Below are positions 42,396 through 50,814 of a DNA stretch of 64,000 nucleotides, piece after piece (positions within the stretch are counted from its first letter, which is position 1; every line of letters begins with the position of its first letter). The translations under genes and the position numbers were made by a program. The stretch is from Nonomuraea sp. PA05 (GTDB lineage: Bacteria > Actinomycetota > Actinomycetes > Streptosporangiales > Streptosporangiaceae). The notes below the pieces were generated by a model. It was not told where the DNA came from, made no database searches, and worked only from the letters and a program-made list of their open reading frames with translations. The DNA is taken from the NCBI RefSeq assembly GCF_008086045.1, contig NZ_VSEY01000012.1, positions 124,001 through 188,000 on the forward strand, given 5' to 3'.

Positions 42396-42964
42396 TCAGC
42401 TCTGTGAGGCGGCGGCGGCCCGCATCCGCTCGAAGTCGGCCACGTACTGGCGGTAGACGCGCTTGTCGCCGAGCCGCAGCAGCGTCTCGTCGTTGCGGCG
42501 CAGCGAGGTCTCGTTGTAGTTGTGGCTGCCGTGGTGGAGTTCAGGTCGGTCAGGTTGGCCGACGACTGCACCACGTCGGAGGCTCGGCCGGCCCGCGAGA
42601 ACAGGTAGAACTTGTTGTGCTGCCCCTTGTCGCCGACGCAGGCCGCGGTGCCGCCCGACATCGGCCCGGTGCAGACGTGCAGCCAGGAGCCGCCGGTGAG
42701 GTCGGTGCCGAGCCCGGCCGCGAGCTGGGCGGCCACGGCGGCGCCGCGCAGGTCGCCGTCCAGGACGACCCGCACGTGGACGCCGCGCCGGTGCGCTTCG
42801 AGCAGTTCGGCGGCGAACTCGCTGCCCGCCGTGCCGGACATGACGAAGTGGGCGATCTGGATGGTGGCCCCGGCGCCGGCCGGGCCCGCCCCGGCGAGCG
42901 TGGCGGCGGCTCCGGCGGCCAGGACGGACAGGGCCGCCGTCCGCGCTCTGAACGTCCGGCCAAT
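42396..42964 (-). pseudogene. Phospholipase-D-like protein, frameshifted and truncated
   Basis: The reading frame from 42964 encodes a signal-peptide-like stretch (RTAALSVLAAGAAATLAG) but has a stop directly upstream and no start codon. It continues into a PLD-type half: AAELLEAHRRGVHVRVVLDGD and the HxK-like GQHNKFYLFS, then SSANLTDLNS. At about 42537 the frame breaks. Adding one C (in a CC run on the minus strand) restores SHHGSHNYNETSLRRNDETL and a normal ending at 42396. The first PLD half expected between signal and domain is also missing. The gene is therefore probably dead, unless a sequencing error explains the one-base gap. Confidence 0.75.
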
Positions 42965-43056
42965 TCAGCGGGGAAGTCACTTGCGCGCCACATCGGCCTT
43001 ACCGGCGCGACAGCATTCCTATCGATCAAGAGACTGAACGCACAGTGGCCATATAA

Positions 43057-43069
43057 CTACTTTTAGTAG
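43057..43069. promoter_or_regulatory. Palindrome upstream of the encapsulin operon
   Basis: Perfect palindrome CTACT-TTT-AGTAG, 30 bp before the encapsulin start and directly after ATATAA, which could be the -10 box. This AT-rich block contrasts with the flanks and probably is an operator for the 2-MIB operon. Confidence 0.5.
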
Positions 43070-43098
43070 CGACTGGCTGTGCGACCCCCGGAGGAAAA

Positions 43099-44493
43099 AT
43101 GCCCACGGACCCGACGGAAACCCGGCTCAGCCTGGACACCCGGGCCGCGCGCAATTTGGCCACGACCACCAAGACCCGCCCGCAGATGCAGGCCATCAGC
43201 TCCCGCTGGCTGCTGCGCATGCTGCCCTGGGTCGACGTGCGCGGCGGCACCTATCGGGTCAACCGGCGGCTGACGCACCGGCCGGGCCGCGGGCGCGTCG
43301 GCGTGGTGCCGGGCGGGCCCGGCGAGGTCCGGATCGTGCCGGGGACGCTGACCGAGCTACCCGCGCTGCGCGGCTTCGGCGACGACGGCGTGCTGACCGC
43401 CCTCGCCGGCGAGTTCGCGGCGCGCGAGCTGCAACCCGGCGACGTCGTCGCCGAGGAGGGCGACCCCGTCACCGGCGCCTGGGTGATCGCGCACGGCCGG
43501 GTCGAGCGCCTGTCCACCGGCCGGTACGGCGCCACCCAGTTCCTCGGCGTCATCGCCGACGGCGACCAGTTCGGCGACGAGGTGCTCACGGCGGACGAGG
43601 CCCGCTGGCCGTGCACGTTCAGGGCCGCCACGCCGTGCACGGTGCTGTTCGCGCCGCGCGACGGCCTGCGGCGGGTGGCCGACCGGTCGGCGGCGCTGCG
43701 CGAGCACCTCGCCGGCTACCTCGACACGATGCGCAGACCGGCCAACCGGCGCGGCGAGGCGGCCGTGCACCTGTCGGCCGGCCACACCGGCGAGCCCGTC
43801 ATCGACGGCACATTCGTCGACTACGACCTGCACCCCCGCGAGTACGAGCTGAGCGTCGCCCAGACCATCCTGCGCGTGCACACCCGGGTCGCCGACCTGT
43901 TCAACGACCCGATGAACCAGATCGAGCAGCAGCTCCGCCTGACCATCCACGAGCTGCGCGAGCGCCAGGAGTCGGAGCTGCTCAACAACCCCGAGTTCGG
44001 GCTGCTCCACAACACCGACTACGACCAGCGCATCTACACCTGGTCGGGCCCGCCGACCCCCGACGACCTCGACGAGCTGATCAGCATGCGCCGCAAGACC
44101 CGCATGCTGCTGGCCCACCCCAAGGCGATCGCGGCGTTCTTCCGCGAGTGCAACAAGCGCGGGCTGGTCGTCGGCTCCACCGAGGTGAACGGGCACGAGG
44201 TGCCGTCGTGGCGGGGCATCCCGATCTTCCCCTGCGGCAAGATCCCGGTCTCACGCCATCGCACCACCTCGATCCTGGCCCTGCGCACGGGCGAGGACGA
44301 CCAGGGCGTGGTCGGGCTCTACCAGACGGGCATCCCCGAGGAGTACGAGCCGGGGCTGAACGTGCGCTTCATGGGCATCAACCCGCAGGCCGTGATGTCG
44401 TACCTGGTCAGCGCCTACTACTCGGCGGCGATCCTGGTCCCCGACGCGATCGGGATCCTGGAGGACGTCGACGTCGCCGCCCCGCGCTCGTGA
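43099..44493 (+). CDS. Family 2B encapsulin shell protein with cNMP-binding-like domain
   Basis: A 464-residue protein of the class once called cyclic-nucleotide-binding protein next to 2-MIB synthase. The segments flanking the insert (residues 1-90, and from about 225: FVDYDLHPREYELSVAQTIL, YTWSGPPTPDDLDELISMRR, GINPQAVMSYLVSAYYSAA) form the HK97-type shell fold. Residues about 95-200 are the cNMP-binding-like domain (FAARELQPGDVVAEEGDPV, GVIADGDQFGDEVL), lacking an obvious phosphate-binding Arg. Copies self-assemble into a capsid that encloses the terpene cyclase encoded next. GGAGG precedes the ATG by a few bases. It heads the 2-MIB operon. Confidence 0.92.
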   Translation: MPTDPTETRLSLDTRAARNLATTTKTRPQMQAISSRWLLRMLPWVDVRGGTYRVNRRLTHRPGRGRVGVVPGGPGEVRIVPGTLTELPALRGFGDDGVLTALAGEFAARELQPGDVVAEEGDPVTGAWVIAHGRVERLSTGRYGATQFLGVIADGDQFGDEVLTADEARWPCTFRAATPCTVLFAPRDGLRRVADRSAALREHLAGYLDTMRRPANRRGEAAVHLSAGHTGEPVIDGTFVDYDLHPREYELSVAQTILRVHTRVADLFNDPMNQIEQQLRLTIHELRERQESELLNNPEFGLLHNTDYDQRIYTWSGPPTPDDLDELISMRRKTRMLLAHPKAIAAFFRECNKRGLVVGSTEVNGHEVPSWRGIPIFPCGKIPVSRHRTTSILALRTGEDDQGVVGLYQTGIPEEYEPGLNVRFMGINPQAVMSYLVSAYYSAAILVPDAIGILEDVDVAAPRS

Positions 44494-44520
44494 CCCGCCG
44501 GCCCCAGGAAGAGGCGCGTT

Positions 44521-45666
44521 ATGTCTGACATCCCAGCCGGGCCGACGGGCCTGGGCTCGTACACGCTCAGCCTGCGCTCGGCGCTGCGGCCGTACCGGCA
44601 CGCCTTCCAGGACGACGACGGGCACCAGCCGCCCTCCTACCTGGGCTCCGGCAGGCGCGGCGGCCCGAGCCTGGCGCCGCTGGGCTACCGGGAGCGCGAC
44701 TGGGGCGACGGGACCTACCCGCCGCTCTACTGCCCCGAGGCCGACCGCGTCAACGACGAGCTGGGCGCGGAGGTGGACCGGCGGCTGGTGGCGTGGGCGG
44801 AGCGGATCGGGCTGCACGAGGGGCGGATGGCGGAGTTCGCCTCCACCGGGTTCGGGCGGCTGGCCATGCTGACCCACACCGACAGCGACGACCCCGACAT
44901 GCTGCTGATCGCCGCGCAGATGAACGCGGCCTGGTGGGCGGCCGACGACTACTACGCCGACGAGACCGACCTGGGCGCCACCCCCACCGAGCTGCCGCCC
45001 CGGCTGGCGCTGGTGATGTCGGCGATGGACCCGCCGCCCGACGCCGGCCCGTACACCGAGCAGCTCGAAGAGGCCATCAGAAGCGACCCCGTGCTGGTCT
45101 CGCTGCGCTCGGCCACCAGCCACGCCGCCCGCCACTGCACGTCCGCGCAGGTCATGCGGCTGTGCAACATCACGAGCCAGATGTACGTGAGCTGGGACGC
45201 CTACGCCGCGTGGCGCTACCTGGAGACCCCGCCGCCCGTGTGGCGCTACCTGGCGGCCCGCCAGCACGACAGCTTCTACACCTCGATGGTCCTCATCGAC
45301 ATCGTCGGCGGTTACGAGCTGTCGCCGCACCTGTTCGCCGAACGCCGCTTCCACACCGCCCTCATGCAGGCGGGCACCGCGGCCGTGCTGGTCAACGACC
45401 TGCACTCGGCGGCCAAGGAGGCGGCCGACGAGCTGCCCGACTCCAACGTGGTGCTGCTCATCGCCGAGGAGGAGGGCTGCTCGACCCGCGAGGCCGTCGA
45501 GCGCACGGTGTGCATGCACAACGAGTTCGTCCGCGGGTTCGAGCAGAGCCAGCGGGAGCTGTCGGCCCTGCCCTCCCCCGAGCTGAAGCGTTTCCTGCGC
45601 GGCGCGCAGGCGTGGATGGCCGGGGGCGTCGAGTGGCACGGCAGCACCACCCGATACCAGTCCTGA
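44521..45666 (+). CDS. 2-methylisoborneol synthase-like terpene cyclase (encapsulin cargo)
   Basis: A 381-residue class I terpene cyclase that converts 2-methyl-GPP to 2-MIB or a related C11 terpenoid. The acidic metal motif is DDYYADE (142-148), a variant of the DDCYCED of characterised 2-MIB synthases. The NSE triad is NDLHSAAKE (292-300), and the C-terminal RY pair lies in GVEWHGSTTRYQ. The first 60-70 residues are disordered and include PAGPTGLGSY, similar to the GPTG-containing leader of Streptomyces enzymes; this leader is thought to target the cyclase into the shell. The leader is shorter than in the Streptomyces protein. It starts 27 bp after the shell gene. Confidence 0.88.
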   Translation: MSDIPAGPTGLGSYTLSLRSALRPYRHAFQDDDGHQPPSYLGSGRRGGPSLAPLGYRERDWGDGTYPPLYCPEADRVNDELGAEVDRRLVAWAERIGLHEGRMAEFASTGFGRLAMLTHTDSDDPDMLLIAAQMNAAWWAADDYYADETDLGATPTELPPRLALVMSAMDPPPDAGPYTEQLEEAIRSDPVLVSLRSATSHAARHCTSAQVMRLCNITSQMYVSWDAYAAWRYLETPPPVWRYLAARQHDSFYTSMVLIDIVGGYELSPHLFAERRFHTALMQAGTAAVLVNDLHSAAKEAADELPDSNVVLLIAEEEGCSTREAVERTVCMHNEFVRGFEQSQRELSALPSPELKRFLRGAQAWMAGGVEWHGSTTRYQS

Positions 45667-45696
45667 CCGATGAACACCGCTAGGAAGGAGCCCGAG

Positions 45697-46554
45697 GTGA
45701 CCGTCACCCCGAACGCCGTCCCCGTTCTGAGCAGCCTCTACCAGCAATCCGTCGCCGATTACTGGAACGCCGAGGAGAATCCGGTCAATCTGCGGCTGGG
45801 GGAGGTGGACGGCCTCTACCACCACCACTACGGCATCGGCGAGGTGGACTGGTCGGTCCTTGACGGGCCCGCAGACACCAGGGAGAGACGCGTCGTCAAC
45901 GAGCTGCACCGGCTGGAGAGCGCGCAGGCCGAGACGCTCGTCGCGCACCTCGGCCCGCTGCGCCCCGAACACCGCGTCATGGACGCCGGCTCAGGCCGCG
46001 GCGGCTCCAGCTTCCTGACCAACCTGCGCACGGGCTGCCAGGTGGACGGCGTGTCGATCTCCGAGTCGCAGGTCGCCTTCGCCAACCAGCAGGCCAAGGA
46101 GCGCGGCGTGGACGACAGGGTGCGCTTCCACTTCCGCAACATGCTCGACACCCGCTTCCCCACCGGTGACTTCCAGGCCATCTGGAACAACGAGAGCACG
46201 ATGTACGTCGAGCTGTCGCTGCTGTTCGCCGAGCATGCCAGGCTGCTGCGCCGCGGCGGCCGCTACGTGTGCATCACCGGCTGCTACAACGACGCCTACG
46301 GCCTGCCGTCGCGCGCCATCAGCCAGATCAACGCCCATTACATCTGCGACATCCACTCGCGCAGCACCTACTTCAAGGAGATGGCCGCCAACCGGCTGGT
46401 GCCGGTGAGCGTGGTGGACCTCACGGCCGCCACCATCCCCTACTGGGAGCTGCGGGCCAGGACCCACCTGGCCACCGGGATCGAGGACGCCTTCCTGGAG
46501 GCGTACAAGAGCGGCAGCTTCCAGTACCTGCTGATCGCGGCCGACCGCGTCTGA
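45697..46554 (+). CDS. Geranyl diphosphate 2-C-methyltransferase
   Basis: A 285-residue SAM-dependent enzyme that methylates C2 of geranyl diphosphate, supplying 2-methyl-GPP to the cyclase. Family hallmarks are VNLRLGEVDGLYHHHYGIG near residue 30, motif I VMDAGSGRGGSS near 91, WNNESTMYVEL near 165, and the end of the protein SGSFQYLLIAADRV. GTG 45697 is preferred because AAGGAG ends 6 nt upstream; ATG 45670 in the same frame would add nine residues. It completes the shell-cyclase-methyltransferase operon. The convergent MFS gene overlaps its last 115 bp. Confidence 0.92.
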   Translation: MTVTPNAVPVLSSLYQQSVADYWNAEENPVNLRLGEVDGLYHHHYGIGEVDWSVLDGPADTRERRVVNELHRLESAQAETLVAHLGPLRPEHRVMDAGSGRGGSSFLTNLRTGCQVDGVSISESQVAFANQQAKERGVDDRVRFHFRNMLDTRFPTGDFQAIWNNESTMYVELSLLFAEHARLLRRGGRYVCITGCYNDAYGLPSRAISQINAHYICDIHSRSTYFKEMAANRLVPVSVVDLTAATIPYWELRARTHLATGIEDAFLEAYKSGSFQYLLIAADRV

Positions 46555-48017
46555 CGGTCCGGCCCCCTCCCCCTCCCTCTGGCCTTGTCCTGGCCCGGCA
46601 GTCCTCCGCGCGGCGACGCGCCCTCCTCCCTGCCGGGCCGCCGGTGTGCCGGCAGGAACGCGGCGACCGCGAAGGCGACCAGCGACGCGCCGCAGCCGAC
46701 CCCCATGACCAGGCGGAACCCCGCGGGCGACGGCGCGGTGAACGTGCCGAGGTCGACCGTGAGCCGGGCGAGCACGACCCCCGCGACGGCGCTGGAGACC
46801 GAGGTGCCGATGGCCCGCGACAGCGTGTTGAGGCTGTTGGCGGCGGCCGTCTCCGAGATCGGCACGGCCGACATGATGAGCGCGGGCATGGCCCCGTACG
46901 CCAGGCCGATGCCCGCCCCGATCACCGACGAGACCAGCACGAGCTGCCAGACCGCCGACATCAGCGCCACGCCCAGCGCGTAACCCGCGGCCACCACGAG
47001 CGCGCCCGCCATGAGCGTCACCTTCGGGCCCCGCGCCCGTGACAGGCGCGCCGACACCGGCGCCATCGCCATCATCACCAGCCCGGACGGCGCCAGCACC
47101 AGCCCCACGCCGAGCATCGTGGCGCCCAGCCCGTAACCGGTGGAGACGGGCAGTTGCAGCAACTGCGGCAGCACCAGCGCCATGGCGAACATCGCGAACC
47201 CGAACACGACCGAGGCCAGGTTCGTCAGCAGCACCTGCCGGCGGGCGGTGGTGCGCAGATCAACCAGCGGCTCGCGGGCGCGCAGCTCCCACCGGCCCCA
47301 CACCCCCAGCACCGCGGCCGACGCGCAGAACAGGCCCACCGTGGTCACGCTCCCCCAGCCCCAGTCCGCGCCCTTGGAGACCGCCAGCAGCAGGCACGTC
47401 AGCCCGGCCGACAGCCCGGCTGCGCCCGCGACGTCGAAGCGTCCGCCGCTGCGCACCTGCGACTCCGGCACCAGCGCCACCACCAGCACGGCCGCCACGG
47501 CGCCGAACGCGGCCGACGTCCAGAACAGCACGTGCCAGTCGGTCCGCTCGGCCAGCAGCGCCGACGCGGGCAGGCCGAGCGCGCCGCCCACCCCCAGCGA
47601 GGCGCTCATCAGGGCGGTCGCCGAGCCGAGCCGCTCCTGGGGCAGCTCGTCGCGCATGATGCTGATGCCCAGCGCGATGATGCCGAAGGCGGCGCCCTGC
47701 AGCGCCCGGCCGGTCACCATGGGGGCCAGGGTGTCGCTGAGACCGCAGACGGCCGAGCCGGTCACCAGGAGGGCGAGGCTGATCAGGAGCATCCGCCGCT
47801 TGCCGTACATGTCGCCCAGGCGGCCCACCACCGGCGTCGCCACGGCTCCGGCCAGCAGCGTGACGGTGATCGCCCAGGTGGCGTCGGTCGGGGTGGCGTG
47901 CAGGAGGCGGGGGAGCTGGGGGATCAGCGGGATCACCACGGTCTGCATGAGCGCGACGACGATGCCTGCGAAGGCCAGCACCGCCACGATGGGCCGTGGG
48001 TTCCTGATGGGGGGCAT
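46440..48017 (-). CDS. MFS transporter (DHA2-like) with antisense C-terminal extension
   Basis: A 525-residue major facilitator protein with 12-14 helices. It starts at MPPIRNPRPIVAVLAFAGIV; motif A is PVVGRLGDMYGKRRML near residue 65; the conserved GRALQGAAFGIIALGISIM lies near 108. The transport core ends near AFLPAHRRPGR (about 465); the last 60 residues are low-complexity, and the final 38 codons lie antisense to the methyltransferase gene. This suggests loss of the original stop. It is a candidate exporter for the terpenoid or for drugs, on position only. Confidence 0.88.
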   Translation of the reverse strand: MPPIRNPRPIVAVLAFAGIVVALMQTVVIPLIPQLPRLLHATPTDATWAITVTLLAGAVATPVVGRLGDMYGKRRMLLISLALLVTGSAVCGLSDTLAPMVTGRALQGAAFGIIALGISIMRDELPQERLGSATALMSASLGVGGALGLPASALLAERTDWHVLFWTSAAFGAVAAVLVVALVPESQVRSGGRFDVAGAAGLSAGLTCLLLAVSKGADWGWGSVTTVGLFCASAAVLGVWGRWELRAREPLVDLRTTARRQVLLTNLASVVFGFAMFAMALVLPQLLQLPVSTGYGLGATMLGVGLVLAPSGLVMMAMAPVSARLSRARGPKVTLMAGALVVAAGYALGVALMSAVWQLVLVSSVIGAGIGLAYGAMPALIMSAVPISETAAANSLNTLSRAIGTSVSSAVAGVVLARLTVDLGTFTAPSPAGFRLVMGVGCGASLVAFAVAAFLPAHRRPGREEGASPRGGLPGQDKARGRGRGPDRQTRSAAISRYWKLPLLYASRKASSIPVARWVLARSSQ

Positions 48018-48048
48018 GCAAGCAGCGTCCGGTCCATGATCCCGCCCG

Positions 48049-48918
48049 TCAACCGGTCGTGGCGAGCGGGTGCCAGGTGAAGGCTGCGCCGCGCCGCTCG
48101 ATCCGGCCGAGGCCGGGGAAGGGCAGGTGGTAGGCGTGCACCAGCAGCCCGTCTTCCGCCGCCCAGTCCAGCAGCCGGCGGCGGCTGGCGACCGAGCGGG
48201 CCGCGTCGTGGTCCCACGGCGTGCGCCAGGCGGGGTTGGCGAGCTGGAGCGGGTCGTAGAAGGTGTCGCCCAGGCAGAGCAGCCGCTCCCCGCGCGACCG
48301 CAGCAGGACGGCCGTGTGCCCCGGCGTGTGGCCGGCGGCGTCCACGGTGTGCACGCCGGGCAGCACCTCGATGCCGTACCCGACGGGGCGCAGCCGCTCG
48401 CCGAACAGCCGGATCGCCTCCCGCGCCGCCGCGCGCTGCTCGTCCGGGAGCACGTCGTCGCGGTCCGACCAGAACTCCACCTCGGCGGCGTGCGCGTACG
48501 CGACCGCCTCGGGAAAGGCCCGCTCCCCCGCCCGTACGGCGCCCCTGACGTGGTCCTCGTGCAGGTGGGTGAAGACGACGGCGGCCAGGTCGGGCAGCTC
48601 GAACCCGGCCTCCGCCAGCCCCGCGCCGAACCGGCCGACCAGCGGCGCGAAGGCGGGCCCGTACCCGAGGAAGCCGGGACCGAGACCGGCGTCGACCACC
48701 GCGAGCCCCGCCGGGGTCTGCACGCACAGGCAGTTGTACGCGCAGGTCAGCGTGCTCCTTCCGCGCCCTTCCGCCGCCACGGCGGCGCGCAGCTCGTGCT
48801 CGGGCACGCCGGTGCCGGGACGGTAGAAGGCGGCCAGCGGCGGCTCCATGGGCGGCTCGGACTGGCCGTCGCTGATGACGGCGCAGGCAAGGCCGCCGAC
48901 CGTGAAGCGATGGATCAT
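48049..48918 (-). CDS. MBL-fold metallohydrolase
   Basis: A 289-residue metallo-beta-lactamase-fold hydrolase with the complete dinuclear site: HLHEDH (FTHLHEDHVRGAV near residue 115), the later His in DAAGHTPGHTA near 190, the bridging Asp in LCLGDTFYD near 210 and the last His in VHAYHLPFPG near 265. It resembles quorum-quenching lactonases and related hydrolases; the substrate is unknown. ATG 48918 opens MIHRFTVGG. It is transcribed away from the SDR gene, with 57 bp between starts, and lies just upstream of the MFS gene on its own strand. Confidence 0.88.
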   Translation of the reverse strand: MIHRFTVGGLACAVISDGQSEPPMEPPLAAFYRPGTGVPEHELRAAVAAEGRGRSTLTCAYNCLCVQTPAGLAVVDAGLGPGFLGYGPAFAPLVGRFGAGLAEAGFELPDLAAVVFTHLHEDHVRGAVRAGERAFPEAVAYAHAAEVEFWSDRDDVLPDEQRAAAREAIRLFGERLRPVGYGIEVLPGVHTVDAAGHTPGHTAVLLRSRGERLLCLGDTFYDPLQLANPAWRTPWDHDAARSVASRRRLLDWAAEDGLLVHAYHLPFPGLGRIERRGAAFTWHPLATTG

Positions 48919-48975
48919 CGTGTCCCCCAGATATCGGTTGCCTGCCGGGTGCGGTGTCCTCAATGATCGTGTCGT

Positions 48976-49764
48976 GTGACGACCGCACATTCTTCCGCAC
49001 CTGCCCGCCCGCCGGCCCGCCCGCTGGCGCTGGTGACCGGTGTCGGCCGGACGACCGGGATCGGCGCGGGCATCGCCGACCGGCTCGCGTCCGACGGCTG
49101 GGACATCGCCCTGACCTGCTGGACCCCGTACGACGAGCGCATGACCTGGGGCGTGGAGGCCGGAGCCACCGACGCCATCACCAAGACCCTGGCCGCGCGC
49201 GGCGCCGCCACGACGGCCGTGGAGGCCGACCTGTCCGACCCCGGCGCGCCCGCGTTCGTCTTCGACGAGGTGGAGCGCCGCCTCGGCGCGGTGACGGCGC
49301 TGGTGATGTGCCACTGCGAGTCGGTCGACTCGGGCCTGCTCGACACCACCGTGGAGAGCTTCGACCGGCACTTCGCGGTCAACGCGCGGGCCACGTGGCT
49401 GCTGATCCGCGAGTACGGGCGGCGCTTCGCCGGCGCGCACGGCACCGGCCGGATCGTCGCCCTGACCAGCGACCACACGGTCGGCAACCTGCCCTACGGG
49501 GCGAGCAAGGGCGCCCTGGACCGCATCACGCTGGCCGCCGCGCACGAGCTCGCCGACCTCGGCGTGACCGCCAACGCCGTCAACCCGGGACCGGTGGACA
49601 CCGGGTGGATGTCGCAGGAGCTCAAGGAGCGGATGGCAGGCCTGACGCCGCTGGGCCGCCTCGGCACGCCGCACGACACCGCGAACCTGGTGTCGTTCCT
49701 GTGCTCGCCGCAGGGTCAGTGGATCAACGGGCAGCTCCTGATGAGCAACGGCGGCCTCGCCTGA
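48976..49764 (+). CDS. Short-chain dehydrogenase/reductase
   Basis: A 262-residue SDR beginning with GTG. The cofactor motif is TGVGRTTGIGAGIA (21-34); the catalytic Ser is in RIVALTSDHTVGN near residue 160, and Tyr and Lys in YGASKGALDR near 172. The C-terminus (GQWINGQLLMSNGGLA) is typical of classical 3-oxoacyl-ACP reductase-like members. A basic/Pro-rich 15-residue tail precedes the fold. Its last 13 codons and stop are duplicated as a 40-bp unit in the downstream DNA, which reaches into the end of the convergent hydrolase gene. Confidence 0.9.
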   Translation: MTTAHSSAPARPPARPLALVTGVGRTTGIGAGIADRLASDGWDIALTCWTPYDERMTWGVEAGATDAITKTLAARGAATTAVEADLSDPGAPAFVFDEVERRLGAVTALVMCHCESVDSGLLDTTVESFDRHFAVNARATWLLIREYGRRFAGAHGTGRIVALTSDHTVGNLPYGASKGALDRITLAAAHELADLGVTANAVNPGPVDTGWMSQELKERMAGLTPLGRLGTPHDTANLVSFLCSPQGQWINGQLLMSNGGLA

Positions 49765-49811
49765 CGCGTCTCAGCTTCTGATGAGCAACCGTGGCCTGGG
49801 CTAGCGCGTGC
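49732..49811 (+). repeat. 40-bp tandem duplication of the SDR gene end
   Basis: Copy 1 (49732-49771) contains the SDR stop; copy 2 (49772-49811) repeats it with roughly 20% divergence (CTGATGAGCAAC is exact) and overlaps the stop codon of the convergent alpha/beta-hydrolase gene (49801-49803). Confidence 0.85.
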
Positions 49812-50649
49812 GGGCGAGGAACGCGGCGACCGTCGCCGCGAACGGCGCGGCGTCCTCGTGCCACGGGAAGTGCCCCACGCCCTGCTGCACGACGAGCTCG
49901 GCGTCGGGGAAGATCGCGGCGTACTCGGCGGCGACGGCGGGAATGGTGTTGAGGTCGAACTCCCCGGCCACCAGCAGCACCGGCGCCCCGAGCCCGGCCA
50001 GCGCCGCCCGGATCGCCGCCGGATCGTAGGCCCCCTGCGCACCGAACACGGCGGCGGCCTCGCCGTTCCTGTGCCGGTCGCAGAGCGCCAGGAACTCCCG
50101 CGCGGCCTCGTCCCAGCGCCCGAACACGAAGGGGTCGACGGCGGCCCACGTCTCGGCGGTGGCCTCGCCCGCCTGGATCCGCTCCAGAGCGGCGAAGGCC
50201 TCAGGGAACCAGGGCTCGCCGGCGCGCAGCCGGGCGGCCTCGAGCCGCGCCTGCGGGGCGGGCTCCAGGTCCACGGCCTTGGTGCTGGGGGCGATGAGGA
50301 GGAGCCGGGCGACGCGGTGGGGGTGGCGGGCGGCGTACAGGACGGCGAGGTTCGCGCCGGCGGAGTGGCCGAGCAGGTCGATCCGGTCGAGGCCGAGGTG
50401 CTCGCGCAGCGCCTCGACGTCGGCGACGAGCCGGTCGCAGCGGTACGTGCCGGGGTCGCCCGGCTTGTCGGAGTCGCCGGTGCCGCGCGGGTCCATCAGG
50501 ATGAGCCTCCGGTGCGCGGGCAGGCCGCCGAGGTCGCCGAGGTAGGCGGAGTCCTGCATGGGGCCGCCGGGCAGGCAGATCAGCGGGTCGCCGTCGCCGG
50601 ACACGTGGTAGGCCAGACGGGTTCCGTCGTGGGCCGGGTAGAAGGGCAT
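49801..50649 (-). CDS. Alpha/beta hydrolase (proline-iminopeptidase-like)
   Basis: A 282-residue soluble hydrolase. The HG-type oxyanion loop reads PLICLPGGPMQDSAYLG near residue 25, and LMDPRGTGDSDKPG near 50 is typical of prolyl-aminopeptidase-like and other S33 members. The nucleophile Ser is in DLLGHSAGANLAV near 95; the acid is Asp in VAGEFDLNTIP near 225; and the His is in VGHFPWHED near 255. ATG 50649 begins the first strand; the upstream frame is Arg/Pro-rich and not conserved-looking. Its gene end is entered by the duplicated tail of the convergent SDR gene. Confidence 0.88.
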   Translation of the reverse strand: MPFYPAHDGTRLAYHVSGDGDPLICLPGGPMQDSAYLGDLGGLPAHRRLILMDPRGTGDSDKPGDPGTYRCDRLVADVEALREHLGLDRIDLLGHSAGANLAVLYAARHPHRVARLLLIAPSTKAVDLEPAPQARLEAARLRAGEPWFPEAFAALERIQAGEATAETWAAVDPFVFGRWDEAAREFLALCDRHRNGEAAAVFGAQGAYDPAAIRAALAGLGAPVLLVAGEFDLNTIPAVAAEYAAIFPDAELVVQQGVGHFPWHEDAAPFAATVAAFLARTR

Positions 50650-50814
50650 GGCGCAGATCCTCGCAACGACGCCGCCCGGCGGGCAATCGAGTATTTCCCG
50701 CCGGGGCTGCGGAAACCTTTGCCATGCGCTGGTGCGGGCGGAGGGTCGTCGGGCGGGCGTACGGGAAGGTTCGAGGTCGGATCGGCTCAAACCTCACCGG
50801 ACCGGGAGATGATC

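Noticed and set aside
42269..42841. Intact 190-residue PLD-like gene starting at ATG 42841
   Set aside because: The frame after about 42537 turns into Thr/Arg/Pro-rich nonsense and runs into the convergent hydrolase gene, while the true continuation is in another frame.
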